Assembly: GCF_000237925.1 (NCBI RefSeq) | Contig: NW_017386025.1 | Coordinates: 3,282,215-3,346,214, forward strand | Length of the DNA: 64,000 bases | Reading direction: 5' to 3' | Source of the DNA: Schistosoma mansoni | Lineage: Eukaryota; Platyhelminthes; Trematoda; Strigeidida; Schistosomatidae | Shown: positions 12,633-23,919 of the stretch, piece by piece | Position numbering within the stretch: the first letter of the stretch is position 1 | Layout of the letters: each line of letters begins with the position of its first letter | Made by a program: the position numbers and the translations under genes | The notes under the pieces: generated by a model | Databases searched by the model: none | The model's input: the letters and a program-made list of their open reading frames with translations, nothing else | Told to the model about the DNA's origin: nothing

Positions 12633-14696
12633 TGCCCCCTTGTACCAATGTTCATTTGTTATAATTTCTCTTATTACGAGCTACTCCTATAGCTTAGTAT
12701 CCTTGGACGCCAATTCACTCGACAAGTCCCCAAATCAGAACACGGTTGAGCAGGAACGAAGTTATATTCCAAATAACAAGGGTAGATGGAAGTAGGAAGG
12801 ATAATAAGAAGAACATTAGTATATTTATAGCTTTTACATGAGAAGATTCTAGGGACTTCTCCAAGTATCAACTAGCGCTGATTGGATAAGAAATAGCCAG
12901 TCAGCGTGCACCAACACAATCCTGCACGGAACATGCTTTAGTCCAATCTATATTCCGTTAACATTATATGTTTAAATAAATAAAATAAAATACAAATTGA
13001 AATAAATGATGTTTCATTTAGGTTCGGCTAGTAAACAAATAATAACCAGCTAATATTTCCAAAATTGTGTACATTGTATTTGGAATATTATGTCTTGCTA
13101 GAGTGTGCAATGAACAATATTAAATCAAATGGAGTTTACCTAAAGCTGTTCTTAAGGCGTGTATACAACGAAACGTCAACCAAACATGCACTACTCACAC
13201 TTCAAAAAAATAAGGTCGTATAACAAATAATAAGTAATTGGTTTACATGCAAGCTGTATATTCTGTAACCCAATATGTTTGTCTTTTTCAATCAAGAACA
13301 AGGGCAAATTTAGCATAATTTTAACTACAAATCAAATTTCAAAGTTACTGATACCGCGATACAGCAGCTTTTCACATCTTCGCTCTGAACTGAGTTCAGA
13401 GAAGAGATTACTATGAATTATAAGGTAACCTTTTCCACCAAAAATTAGAAATATGGGCACTAATTAGCCCTTACTCAAGTCATCGAAATAAATAGAAAGT
13501 ACGCAATTTAACCTATGAGTCAATGTTGATTTTATGTTTTGCGGTTATCTTATTCTGATGCTAGTGTACAAGCTATATATATCCAAGCCCAAACCAGATT
13601 CTTTGGTGAGAAAACCAAGTCACTTGGAAGCTTTTATTGACTAAATTCAAGATGTGTACATTAATTCATAAGTAAATTCTTTCTTTTCTAGAAAATCAAA
13701 CTGCATTTTCAACCAATGGCGTACGCTTCTTTCCCTAGAAAATGAAGCCAAATCTAGGCAAATAGCGTGCGCTCATCGTGTAACCTGTTTGAATAGCTCG
13801 GCATATCAGTTTAAAAACTGGTGTACATGGGAACTATAGTGACCAGTTGTTTTCAAATCCGAGATGAGACTATGATTTATCAACGAACCAATGAGATTTG
13901 CATAGCAAGTCCTGGATTTCGGTGTGAAATTTAATCACCTATATGGTTAAATAGCTTTTTGGCATTTTAGATGGTTTCAGTTTGTGACGAAAACCCTAAC
14001 TCTAATTACCAATCCTAACTTCTAATTTTAAATTCAAATCCTATTTCCTCAATAATTCATAACCCTCTTTTGACCCCAGTAAGCGGTTGGATTTTCTTAA
14101 GGTCATTTCGGTATCACTCAAAAGTCGTACATAAATTATAGTCTCACCGAATTCGATAATTATTCATAGCTACAGAAAATTGCGTCCAATTACTTACATA
14201 TTTATTTTCAATTCACAGATTTCTCTTTGCGAATCAAAGACAAACAGAAGCTTTAGTTTATGCCCAACGAGCTTATGAAATCGCCAGTCAAATTTATCCT
14301 TTAGACCATGCGAATTGTTTAAATTTATTAATTGATATTAGCGTTATCCATGCTGATTTAAATGAATTTATGGAGTCTCAACGTATTCTTAAACAAGTTA
14401 TTCAAACAAGTCAAACCAAGTATCAATCTTTCGTTGATAATTACTCTAATGATAATGAACTACTGAAATCAAACCTTTCAAAACAACATGAAATGCACGA
14501 AACTGTGTATACTCTAATACATTCAATATTACAATTAGCCGCTGTTGATTTAATGTTGGGAAAACCAGAATCTGTGAAGCAGTTATTGTTACAAGCTGAT
14601 CACATCATAAATCAAATTGACCAATTGGGTTTGAAAGTCTCTATGTACCGCAAACATATTAACGATTTCAAAATGGAACATCATTTTCAAATCTAA
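11152..14696 (+). CDS. TTC19: TTC19, mitochondrial tetratricopeptide repeat protein 19 (two exons)
   Basis: Spliced CDS: exon 1 11152-11777, exon 2 14219-14696, 367 residues. The donor is CAA|GTAAGT; the acceptor is TTCACAG|AT; the join is phase 2 and restores YFSK-FLFANQRQTEAL. TTC19 is a TPR protein of the inner mitochondrial membrane that supports respiratory complex III by clearing Rieske-protein fragments. Diagnostic stretches are ARICSEMANLNLLMGNYSEV, NDAMFIELSLKMSMLFEKFG, AETGFRFCIENQEKK, KALLGMCCNYF and ALVYAQRAYEIASQIYP, in the order of animal TTC19. The first ~45 residues lack acidic residues and are rich in S, T and aromatic residues, fitting a targeting presequence and membrane segment. 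The start is the first ATG of the open frame. The 2.4-kb intron carries a dispersed repeat, a solo LTR and a TIR element. Confidence 0.85.
12126..12656 (+). repeat. Dispersed repeat, copy B, in the TTC19 intron
   Basis: Same family as 9825-10275 and 16206-16695. It starts near CCTGGTACAGCCGAGGGTGG and ends with a GGTGCCCC...TTGTACCAATGTT tail interrupted by a solo LTR. An (AT)n tract lies inside it. It is the most diverged of the three copies. Confidence 0.75.
12592..12630. repeat. (AT)n microsatellite
   Basis: About 20 uninterrupted AT units within the 3' part of dispersed repeat copy B. The open frames across it (poly-IY) are artefacts. Confidence 0.95.
12657..12963 (-). mobile_element. 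Solo LTR (family shared with 61347-61660)
   Basis: On the minus strand it starts TGTTAACGG and ends TTATAACA, so it has TG...CA termini with TGTTA/TAACA inverted ends. It aligns along its length with 61347-61660: shared blocks include ATAGATTGGA, AAAGCATGTT, CTATAAATATA (TATA-like) and GTGTTCTGATTTGGGG. No internal region or second LTR is adjacent. A clean target duplication is not visible. It sits inside the tail of dispersed repeat copy B. Confidence 0.75.
12964..13865. other. TTC19 intron, no recognisable feature
   Basis: AT-rich intronic sequence without supported open frames or repeats shared within the window. Confidence 0.35.
13866..14145. mobile_element. TIR element (MITE-like), copy 1
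   Basis: Starts GAGACTATGATTTATC and ends TACATAAATTATAGTCTC, so the two ends are inverted repeats of each other. About 280 bp, non-coding. The interior matches 27356-27629 (AATGAGATTT, AAATAGC, TTTTGGCATTTTAG blocks). No clear target duplication. It lies just upstream of the TTC19 exon 2 acceptor. Confidence 0.65.
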
Positions 14697-15106
14697 AAAT
14701 ATCTTCGTCCCCTTCATCCTTGTTGTTTTCTCGTTGAATTTTTCTCTATAAAGATTTATATGAATGTATTTTAAAGTGAGTTATATTACAAATGACTAGA
14801 ATTGTCTGTATATTTGAGTGACTTGACGAGGCTACTTTCTTATGTTCATGATAATTGCTGTAAGTCATTCTTTTCTCCTATCTTTTTACCATTATATCTT
14901 GTCGATTAGTACCGCTAAAATGCTCTTTTTAGTTTTACAATTCACATTGTTTTACTATTACGAGTCCAAAATCCCTAATTCCCTTCATGGCCTTTGCTCT
15001 TTTCTCATTGGTTACTTTATCTTTCAATGTCACATCATATTTTACAAGACCACTAACATAGATTATATTTTCAAATAAGTTGTACAGTAATACTTTTTGT
15101 AGGTGA

Positions 15107-15112
15107 AATAAA
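15107..15112 (+). terminator. Candidate TTC19 polyadenylation signal AATAAA
   Basis: First canonical AATAAA in a suitable position after the TTC19 stop at 14696, giving a 3' UTR of about 430 nt. The open frame at 14842-15078 then lies in the UTR. Confidence 0.5.
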
Positions 15113-15167
15113 GTTTTTACAAAATGTCATCAGCTTTTTAGGCATGTATGTTAATAACGTTTGTTAT

Positions 15168-15192
15168 GTATATGTATATATATATATATATA
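15168..15192. repeat. Short (TA)n tract
   Basis: Alternating TA run downstream of the TTC19 3' end. Confidence 0.8.
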
Positions 15193-15199
15193 AAATGTT

Positions 15200-15420
15200 C
15201 GTATGCCTTTTATTTGACCTATTGGCTACTGCAATGCGACTTACCATGCTTAACTTATTCCCGATTTGTCAGTTACGGTATCCCACATAGCCACTTTTGG
15301 CTTGTATAATCATTATTCCTCATCTTATGGTGTGATGCGGTCTGGCTTGTTTGTAAATAAACCAAATATGTCTGAAGTAAACAATTCAGGAAGCGGAGTC
15401 TGAGATTGTGTTATGGACTA
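15200..15420 (+). repeat. Dispersed repeat shared with 28350-28542
   Basis: TTTTATTTGACCTAT, AGCCAC(A/T)TTTGGC and ATTTTATGGT/CTTATGGTGTGATG-CGGTCTG blocks occur in the same order here and before both assembly gaps (28350-28542, 31338-31452). Family unknown; it could be part of an LTR or a SINE. Confidence 0.5.
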
Positions 15421-16205
15421 AACGGCCTGGGTTAGTTGAGGAGCCACTATACAGAGGACCAATAAGGACTTAGGGTCGACTCAAGGCTACTCGTGCTGGC
15501 CAACGTATCATTGGTTTAATACATGGACAGGGTCATACAAGTTGGTGTTCTGGTCGGCGGTTTTGTCACACGACATTTGACGGGCCATAGGACATAACGT
15601 TTGAAGCACTGTTTGCCGTACATCGTTATGTCGCATTAGGTTGATATAATTTGTAGAGTTAGCGTTTGAATTCTCCATAATTAGGCATAAAACACATAAC
15701 CTTCGATGGTATATGCAATCATTGCTTTTCAAAATATGGGTCATTTCATCAGTTTTGTGAATTTTGCTTGACACTACATTTTCTACAGTGTCACCCATCA
15801 GAGTAGTAAATAAGCTGTGTACATGAAATTTGTGTTTGTGGGAATGCCTAAGAAAAGTTTTTGAAAAAGTTGAATTGAGTAAATTGACACAAAGAATTAA
15901 CTGGTCTGAAAGTTATCCTTGTAGTACAAATCAAAAGTTCGAATAATTAAGGGGAAATGTATCCTGATTTTCGTCCGATCGTAGTAAGCTGTGATTAACT
16001 CATGAACGCAGACGGACAATTATGTGCATTTCGGTTTAAATACTTTTTTAAATCTGTTAGTTGATAGGATATATACGCGTTATTCGGGATAATAGCATAT
16101 TCTAGTTGTGATTTAAGTTGACATGTGATATATTAGTCACTGTTTAGATATCTAGTGTAATGCGTGACAATCGTATACGCAATGAGAACATCCGATTGCC
16201 CTGAT
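15421..16205. other. No recognisable feature
   Basis: A minus open frame of 96 codons (15508-15798) has no motif, splice context or repeat relative in the window, so I do not call it. Confidence 0.35.
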
Positions 16206-16695
16206 AGCCTCCCAAATGCCCTGGTACGGCCGAGAGTGGGGAGAGTCCACTCTCCTTCTCGAAATGCTCTCACATGGCCACACGGATATAGCCTCTGCCA
16301 GGGAAGTCCTACTCATTGCCTTCTCGTGGCAAAGTGTGTTGTTTACGAAATTGAGAGGACGAAAAGCGAATGTCCGGCGCTTTAACCGGGTTGGCGGACA
16401 CGGAAAGTCCTCCTACGGGAGTTGGAAAACCCTGGTTCCAAACCAATGGGGCACATGGGCTCCAGTGTCCTGAGGGAACAAATGGCGTATGAATCAATCG
16501 TTGGTCACCGGTTACCATGGGACTGCATCTCCTCACGATGCCCCACTGCTTTGCAGATCAGAATTTTAGGTCAAAGGCTCCGGGTGTGACCCCCTAAGGA
16601 AAGCACCTGTTTCAGTTTAGGCACCTGGGCAGTATCACAGCCCTCACACAAATCGAATGAGATTTGTGTGGCTCATATGTATCTGGTGCAATAAA
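16206..16695 (+). repeat. Dispersed repeat, copy C
   Basis: Best-preserved copy of the family at 9825-10275 and 12126-12656. It starts at CCCTGGTACGGCCGAGAGTG and ends CTGGTGCAATAAATG. Open frames across it in both directions lack domain similarity. Confidence 0.75.
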
Positions 16696-17434
16696 TGAAA
16701 AAATGAACTAGAAAAATCTAGCTTAATTTATCGCTCAAGTAAAACACAACAATATAAGGTATTGAATTTTCCTTTTGGTGTTTGAATAATATCTACAATC
16801 CGCTTTTCTAGTTAAAATGGTATATACGAATCTTAGTGTTGAAATCTTCCCGAAACGTAATCAGTAAAAAATCACTTAAACAATAGTATAGGGAATTAAC
16901 GGTAAGTTGGATGAATTGTTAGGATAAATATATTTCATATTTAATGATGATTCATTATTACTAGCTGTATACAAAATAGGTTTGTTTGTACAAGTGGTGA
17001 AAAACATACATAAATCACTAGTTGTTTGTACTTCACAGTCTGACTCTTGTAACGTCCAACTCCTCGACTTTATCCTAGGTGGAGGGAGTTAGTCTACAAG
17101 ATAACATGCATTGAAAAATAGCTTCTTTAAAATAAGTGAAAATATTATAATGACTTAATCAAAAATCATAATGTCCTGGTAAGGTGTATAATCATTTTAG
17201 TGTGCGGTTTAAGTAGTAGATTGTGCTAAAATACTTAACATTGTCCTCTATTACTCATAAATATATCAAGTTAACATCTAATGAGTGTTATATTTTAGGT
17301 TGTTTAGTTTATCAAACATAAATTTATCGTTTCTTAGATCATTATTACCACATACATTATGTTAATTTATCATTTCAAGTTGAATCTTTTTCAACACATG
17401 CTAAAATTCCATGTTTAAGCTTTATTAGCTACAA
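16696..17434. other. No recognisable feature
   Basis: AT-rich stretch before the Penelope-like element. No supported open frame. Confidence 0.35.
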
Positions 17435-19060
17435 CAGTTATTACTAATGCCACTTCAACACAACCTAATCAATGTCGTAAAGGATTCATACAAATTCAAA
17501 TCAAAGATCTCAGAGTTATCTATCAACAAGAACTAAACAATGGTAAAATATGATGTTGTATCTTTATACACTAGCATTCCAGTTTATAGATGTCTATATT
17601 TCGTTAATGATTTACTAGAGAATGATATTACTCTATTTGGCAGATGTCCACTAAGCATTAGTTTAATCATGAATCCAACACTTTTCATTTTCAAAGGGAT
17701 CTTATATAAACAAACGAATGGAGTAACTATGGGACCACCAGTATCTCCTACTGTTGCAAATTTATTTATGTCCCACATTGAGTCGCTTATTCTTGCCAGC
17801 ATCATCACACCACGCATTTGGCTCAGATATATAGATGGCACATTTGTCGTCATTAAAAAGACTTTTAGCAATTTCTCCAAACATAAACACGATCTCAGAA
17901 CACATTAAATTCACTTTCGAAATGGGAAATGAACATAGTGGACTACCTTTCTTACTGTTCAGTTAAAAGGAATTGTAATGATAGTTTCAATCTAGCCGTA
18001 TACCGAAAACCGACACATTCTAATCGGTATATTGATTTTAACTCTGCACATCCATTCAGTGCGAGAGTTCCCCTAGCCCTGAATCTCTTCAGAAGAGCAA
18101 CCAGGATCATTAAGAGAATATAACAAACATCCTATGTTTTAATAATTTTCCCTAAGAATATTATCAAAAACTTATCAAAACAAAACTGTCTGTCTGCAAA
18201 TAAAAATCCTAATGAGAGATCTTGGATTGGTACTGTGGTTTTACCTTACCGCCAAGATACAATAGAGGAATTAGAATGGATTTTGAGAACGTACAAAATT
18301 AACGCTTCCTATGAGACAACTAGCAATCCAAGAAACGCTTTAGTTAGAATAGAAAATACAATCTCGTTCACTTCCATACAAAATTGTGTCTACAGATCAG
18401 GTTGTATTGATTGTGATGCGCTCTATATTGGAGAGTCTTCCCGTGAGATATCGACTCGTGTCAAAGAACATTTAAGTTACATAAAAAGACCTAGTAATCC
18501 TGTAGAATTGGAAAACTTACAGATCAAATCAACAGTATGCTATTGTCAATAATCACAAAATTGATATAAAAAATATCAAAATAATTCAGAAAGGCTTCTC
18601 CAACTATAAAGAAAAGTGAGTAACCGAAGCTTTTCACATTGTGCTAAATCCCTCTGCCCTCTATAGGAGAGGAGGCCTGAATATTCATCCAACTTGGACT
18701 ATTTATCCAGACAACCCCATCTGACCTTATTTATTTTCTACAAAATCTACACACACCCAATTTCAACTCCATTACTTAATTTTATAAATGCTTACATTTT
18801 TCATACCCATACTCTGACACGGAAATTAATACAGTGACGGGTCATACAAAATCACTTTGACAAAGAATAACTTGACATTGACATATTCAGACCTATTATG
18901 ATTTTGATTGTACCAAAAATATTATTCATTGTTTCCTTTGTATTATTTAAACTTGTGTTAATTCGGTTACTTATTAACTCTGAAGAAGTGGCTTATATTA
19001 AGTCACGAAACGTCAGAAATACAACTTTTCTACTCATTGGGATATAACGAAAAAATATAT
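17435..19060 (+). mobile_element. Penelope-like element, copy 1 (RT, GIY-YIG, hammerhead tail)
   Basis: 5'-truncated PLE. The RT begins at KYDVVSLYTSIPV (17543) and includes LYKQTNGVTMGPPVSP (17705) and the active-site block RYIDGTFVV (17823), where the second catalytic Asp is Gly. [20 protein letters not shown] follows at 18000. The GIY-YIG endonuclease is at about 18390-18460 (CVYRSGCIDCDALYIGES), then HPTWTIYPDN near the C-terminus (18690). Two or more frame breaks. The 3' tail carries a hammerhead-type motif (18980-19014) and ends near the CTACTCATTGGGATAT block. A second copy is at 50730-53750. Confidence 0.88.
18978..19020 (+). ncRNA. Hammerhead-type ribozyme motif in the PLE tail
   Basis: CTGAAGA (18980-18986), a 7-bp stem II formed by GTGGCTT (18988-18994) and AAGTCAC (19000-19006, one G-U pair), then GAAAC (19007-19011) and the cleavage triplet GTC (19012-19014). 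All core elements are present. Stem III is only about 2 bp and stem I is short, as reported for PLE-encoded hammerheads, which are thought to act as dimers. Activity is not shown. Confidence 0.65.
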
Positions 19061-20254
19061 TTATCATTACGGATTACTAATGAATGTTTATTTGTTTTTG
19101 AAAATTTAAAAAATTCCCATATTGTGATTTAGAACAACATATATAAGCGAATAATATTGTTTTCGATTAGATCCTCATCAGGCTTTACTCTAATATACAG
19201 TAATATTTATATGCATATACGAAATTATTAAACCAATCAAGGCGGTTTATGAGTCAATGATAACAGTGGAATAGATTACGTAACTAAACATAATAAGTGA
19301 AAAGTACGAATCGGTAGTGGGATGACAGGTGTACTAGTTGTGATAAGAATAAAAAAGGCTTGAACCAATGTTACATAATGGGGAATAGGTCGATGATTAG
19401 AAAAATATAGACACTGAAATAACATTCATAAAAATTATAAGATTACGCAATAGGAAATGTTCAGATAATTAGACCGTGAGACGTATATTTGTGGGAAAAA
19501 AAATGGTAGGAGGGGGTGAAGAAAAATAAACGAAGAAAGAGTATGGGAAATAAAACATTTATTAAGGCCAACGCAACATAGCATAATTTTGATGAAATCT
19601 CTATATTGTCATTAATCATTGGGAGTTGTTGGGTTTGCATCTTACCAACTTCGTGGATATGCACCTGGAGAACAGTACCCAACCAGATGACAATTAATCG
19701 GTCATCAAGCGCAAGGTTATCCACTACTCTGGGGAGTTACAAAGACAGAGACATTCGTTTCCTGTAGACAGTTTACAGACTGCGAATGAGTAGTTGGTTT
19801 CGTTCTTTAATTTGAACGGCTACGATGTCAGTAGTTTGACTGACGAAAACGCCTTGCCACTAAACTCAGAAAAATCAAGGAAGTCAGTACGGTAACCTTA
19901 TTAATCTTTTGTAGAGAGGAATAGAGACGGAAACAAGGATCTTTGTTTAATTCCGTTGATATGTGGATGTGGCTGAATTGGAGGCTGAAAACAGCCACGT
20001 CCAATATTCGAAATTCAGGTTACTGGGTACTGCCGTCTCGCTAATTGTTTTGTCCATAAGTGTTAACAAGCAAGTCCTACACAATCAGGAGGGTCATCCT
20101 CAACGTCAGCGTCAAAGCAAGTTGGCAGTGGGTTAGTAGGTGAGCAAGGCACATTTGGGATTTCAGTTCATGCTTAAGATTCGAAAAACTACATACTGTT
20201 CCGCAGAACAAATCGTCAATAATATCGAACTTGAGTGTGAGTATTATTCAGCTT
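19061..20254. other. PLE 3' flank, no recognisable gene
   Basis: Includes a minus open frame of 87 codons (19461-19724) without motifs. GAGTGTGAGTATTATTCAG just before 20252 looks like a splice acceptor ahead of the small gene. Confidence 0.35.
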
Positions 20255-23126
20255 ATGTCTAAGTCTGATGGACGTGATCATCCACGGAAACTTGATGTTA
20301 GGCTATCAAGTTTGCAGTTCTCTTTGTCATCTGCAGAGGAACTGCTAAAGTTGGATGCGTGTATATCAAAATTAATAGTCCCAAACAGAACGAAACTTAG
20401 ATCATACACTTTACAGTAAGTCATTATTCGAAATACTACATTTTGTAGGTTTGTTTTTCTGTCTAACAAAATAAGGTATACTCTTTACGTAATCAGATAT
20501 CTAACACACATACATCGAATATATTTTATGACTTGTTTTATATTTTGACGGGTTTCTTATTTTGAGCTACTATCATATATCCTAATTAGTAATCACACAT
20601 ATTTACTCCTATCAACTTATTTTAAAGTGGGACACTTTCAGGCGACGGACTGTTTTTTGAGGTTTTTACAATGCTTAGACATTGAAAAGACCATTGGCGC
20701 ACATATTTTACCAGTGTCATTGAAGTAGAACAAATACTAATGAGTAGTAGCGTAATTTGAAACTCCATTTTCAGTTGATATATATTTTGTAGAAAATGAT
20801 AAATAGAATATCTTCTAATCTGTTCAGTCTATGAATATTTCCAAAGAGGAATCGTCATATTTTTATAAAAATGGTTACATATTTGGGTTTCCGGTTGGCC
20901 TACACTACTTGCTAATTAAGGAACCATTGTGATATTTTAATCTGAGTAGTTCTATCGCTGACTCGATGACAGCAGGTGAAATACAACACTTCAACAACTA
21001 ATAGCTAGTATAGGAAGATGATACATAAGAAAAATTTGATGCTGATGAGGAATAACTCAAAGTAGTGTAACTCAGTACATATAATAAAGTATGAACTTGC
21101 AGAACACAAAGAACTTTCATTCCTTTAATAAGATTTTTGTTTAAAGTTGTGTTTAATTATCCATGAAAATAATTTTGTCAGAAAAGGGGATTTGTGGCGA
21201 TTGTAGTAATATTAATAGATGAATTCATGAGTCGATATAAGCTAGACCACCATCGAAAACAATATTATGTTTTTGAAAAAATCAACACCCTCACTATAAT
21301 GAAACCGAAAGAAAAATAAATATATATGACTCCGCCCGTAGCTCTTCTAGGGTTACTGACGGTCCCAAGCCCGCGTAAAGGAGGAGGGTTGAGCATGGGG
21401 TCAGCAACCTCATCCCGTAGAAAACAACCTTGTTAACAGAACACCAACCACATAAATATCATTTAAACCATTCAAACTCCGATCTGGGAGTTGAAGAATA
21501 TTCATTCAAAAGAATTATGATGTCTATTAGTGAGAGCCGAGATACTTCGGAAGTCACTAGGTCGATGCCTCTTCGAACAACCAGGGCAACAATTTACATA
21601 GGTACATGGATTTTCCGGACTTTCGACAGACCAGTAGGACTAAACAAACAGCTACGGAAATAGGAAGATACAACTTGTCGGTGTTCAAAATCAGTGAAAC
21701 CCATCGAACACAGTCTGAACAGCAAAGGCCAGTCACGGGATAGATGCTGCTGTACTCCGGTCACGAAGAGGGAAATACTCCATACACTCAGGGAGTTGCT
21801 CTAATGCTGTCCAAATAAGCACGAAATGCAATTATTGGGTGGGAATCTCACACATCTAAAATCATCAAAGCGTCCTTCAAAACAAGGAAGGTGGGAATTA
21901 CAGTGAATGTTAGCCAATTTTATGCAGCCACAAATGATAGCAACGACGACATTAAAGATCAGTTATATGTGAGGCTGCAATCAATCTTAGATAAGTGTTC
22001 AAGGAAGGGCCTAATAATCCTGATGGAAGACCTAAACGCTAAAGTCGAAATGGACAACACCGGGTATCAAGATATCATGGGACGACATGGACTGACTGTG
22101 AGAAAAGAACAAGAATGATGATTTTCAAATTCTTGTGACTCCATCAAAATGGTTATAGGTGGCACATTATTCCCTCACAAAAGTAGACGTTCAACTTCGA
22201 AATCAACAAGCTGGCTTCCGTAAGGATCCGTCGTGCGTACGTCACACCGTGACACTGAGGATCATTGTTGAGCGAATATTTGGATGGAACTCGTCACTAT
22301 ACATCAAATTTCTTGACTATGGGATGACATTTGACAATGTGTATAGGAGAACCTCATAAAATATTCGACACTATGGTTTGCTTGAGAAGATCATCCACAT
22401 CATACGGAATTCGTACGACGGGCTACGTTGCAAAGTGGTACATAAAGGACAACTAATAGAGGAATTTCAAGTGAAAACTGGTGTCAGACGAGGCTGCTTA
22501 CTTTCATTCTTTCTCTTTCTTCTGGTGATTGACTGGATTATGAAGATCTCCACATCTGAAAGAAAGCATGGAATACAATGAAAAACTTGGATACGGCTAG
22601 AGGATTTGGACATCTCAGATATTCTACGGTCTGTTCTTTCATTCATAAAATTATATATGTTGTGAACCAAAATAACAAAATAGGACTTGGGCTTACTCAT
22701 CCTGACTTCAGCTGTTCTGATTAGAGGTTAAGGAAAGGGTATATCATCAAGTTTTCGAAATCACGGTATTCGAGTTGGAGTTATTGTTGGTAGCTTTGGG
22801 AGATATAACGATGTCCTCTATCGTACGATGTGTATTAAAGAAATGATTAGGCATTATGTATTTTCGAATGATCCTCTCATGAAAAGAAATATTTAAGTAT
22901 TATATTATTGTTTATTAGATCCAAAGTAGTTTTAGGAAAAGTCCAGAGCGGTGGACGTGAAAATGCCGTAAAACATTCTAATTAATGTTGAATAAAAACT
23001 TTTCAGAAACATCTAGAAAGTGAAGATACGTATCATATTTCCTATTGGATGATTAACTATCTTTATGCTACGTTTAGTACGGTTTCAGAAGCCGAAGGAC
23101 ATCTGAAATACTATAAATATCCTTGA
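20255..23126 (+). CDS. Small three-exon gene of unknown function with a 39-nt micro-intron
   Basis: I do not recognise the product. Exons: 20255-20415, 22919-22967, 23007-23126, total 330 nt and 109 residues. Exon 1 starts at the ATG three bases after ATTATTCAG, a possible trans- or cis-acceptor, and ends at CA|GTAAGT (phase 2). Exon 2 follows TTTATTAG and ends GCC|GTAAAA (phase 0). A 39-nt intron ends CTTTTCAG, and exon 3 runs open to TGA. All phases agree. The protein begins MSKSDGRDHPRKLDV, has SSAEELLKLDACISKL, and ends in an aromatic-rich segment with YHISYWMINYLYATF and GHLKYYKYP. Intron 1 contains an RTE LINE and a SINE piece. An in-frame ATG at 20231 is an alternative start. No polyadenylation signal was found, so it could be a gene fragment. 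Confidence 0.5.
21178..21262 (-). repeat. Fragment of hammerhead-B SINE family
   Basis: Matches the tail of the minus copies at 27726 and 30714 (CATGAGTC...AAGCTAGACCACCAT) and the AGAAGGGGTTTTGTGGAT extension seen near 29130. The ribozyme part is lacking. Confidence 0.5.
21300..22730 (+). mobile_element. RTE-like LINE with internal deletion
   Basis: The 5' region begins near 21320. Endonuclease motifs include TTRATIYIGTWIFRTF (21580), VSQFYAATNDSNDDIKDQ (21907) and LIILMEDLNAKVEMDNTGYQ (22012), ending at GGTLFPHK (about 22180). The frame then jumps to RT sequence at VDVQLRNQQAGFRKDPS (22180), with DYGMTFDNV (motif A region), GVRRGCLLSFFLFLLVIDWI (22480) and ERKHGIQ. The endonuclease C-terminus, linker and RT N-terminus are missing. 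It lies in intron 1 of the small gene at 20255-23126. Confidence 0.8.
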
Positions 23127-23915
23127 TTTTCTGTACATCAACTGACCTTGGAGTAAACGGTTCTTTTCACACTTCACACCTTTCCCCTATGTTCAAGTTG
23201 TTTAGATTTAGCCTGGGGTTATAAGAAGAGTTTAGGAAACTGATTCAAGCGTTCAGTTAGGAGACTTGTCAGTCCACTTATTAGTTTTCATGAAATCTTA
23301 TGAATATTTTTGATTATCAAATAATTCGTTTAAGTGTTTCAGTTGTACCGATTTTACAGGCATTCTCTAAATCTACATTTACAGAAGTTCGCTTTTGTGA
23401 TTGGCAAGATTAATTCTGCTCTTAATGTTCCAGTAAGGAAAGTTTTCAAAACAGAAATACTTTTACAGAGCGCTGTACTCAGGATCTAGTTTAGCGCTAC
23501 AATCTACAAGTTGATCATTGGGAAATAAGATGGACCGTGATTTCCGGTCCTTATTATTATTAGGATTTTACATCAAGATTTATTTGTGGTCACTAAGAAG
23601 GTGGCTGAGTGAATATCACAGTATGTTGTATCTGATGCTAGATTTTTTGAGATAGTCCTCGAAATGCCTTGAGACCTTTAACTGTCATTCTCCACACGCG
23701 TCCATAAAATTGAAAAATGAAATGCTTAATTTCATATACATCATTCAACCTTATAGTATGAGGCCAAAGTGCTGAGCTGGGGAAATCTAATTCCCTATTA
23801 GACTAGAAGCTATTAGTTTCATACGGTTCGGTTATCAATACTATCAACTTTAGCAATGAAATATTTAAATACAACCCTGAATGAAGTAGGATAGTTTTAC
23901 CCTATATGAAGAGCA
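23127..23915. other. No recognisable feature
   Basis: Possible 3' flank of the small gene. No canonical AATAAA in a convincing position and no repeats shared in the window. Confidence 0.35.
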
Positions 23916-23919
23916 TCTC

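Noticed and set aside
12341-12871. Open frames with poly-IY tracts
   Set aside because: They translate an (AT)n microsatellite inside a dispersed repeat.
15508-15798. 96-codon minus open frame
   Set aside because: No domain, no splice context, and no relative in the window.
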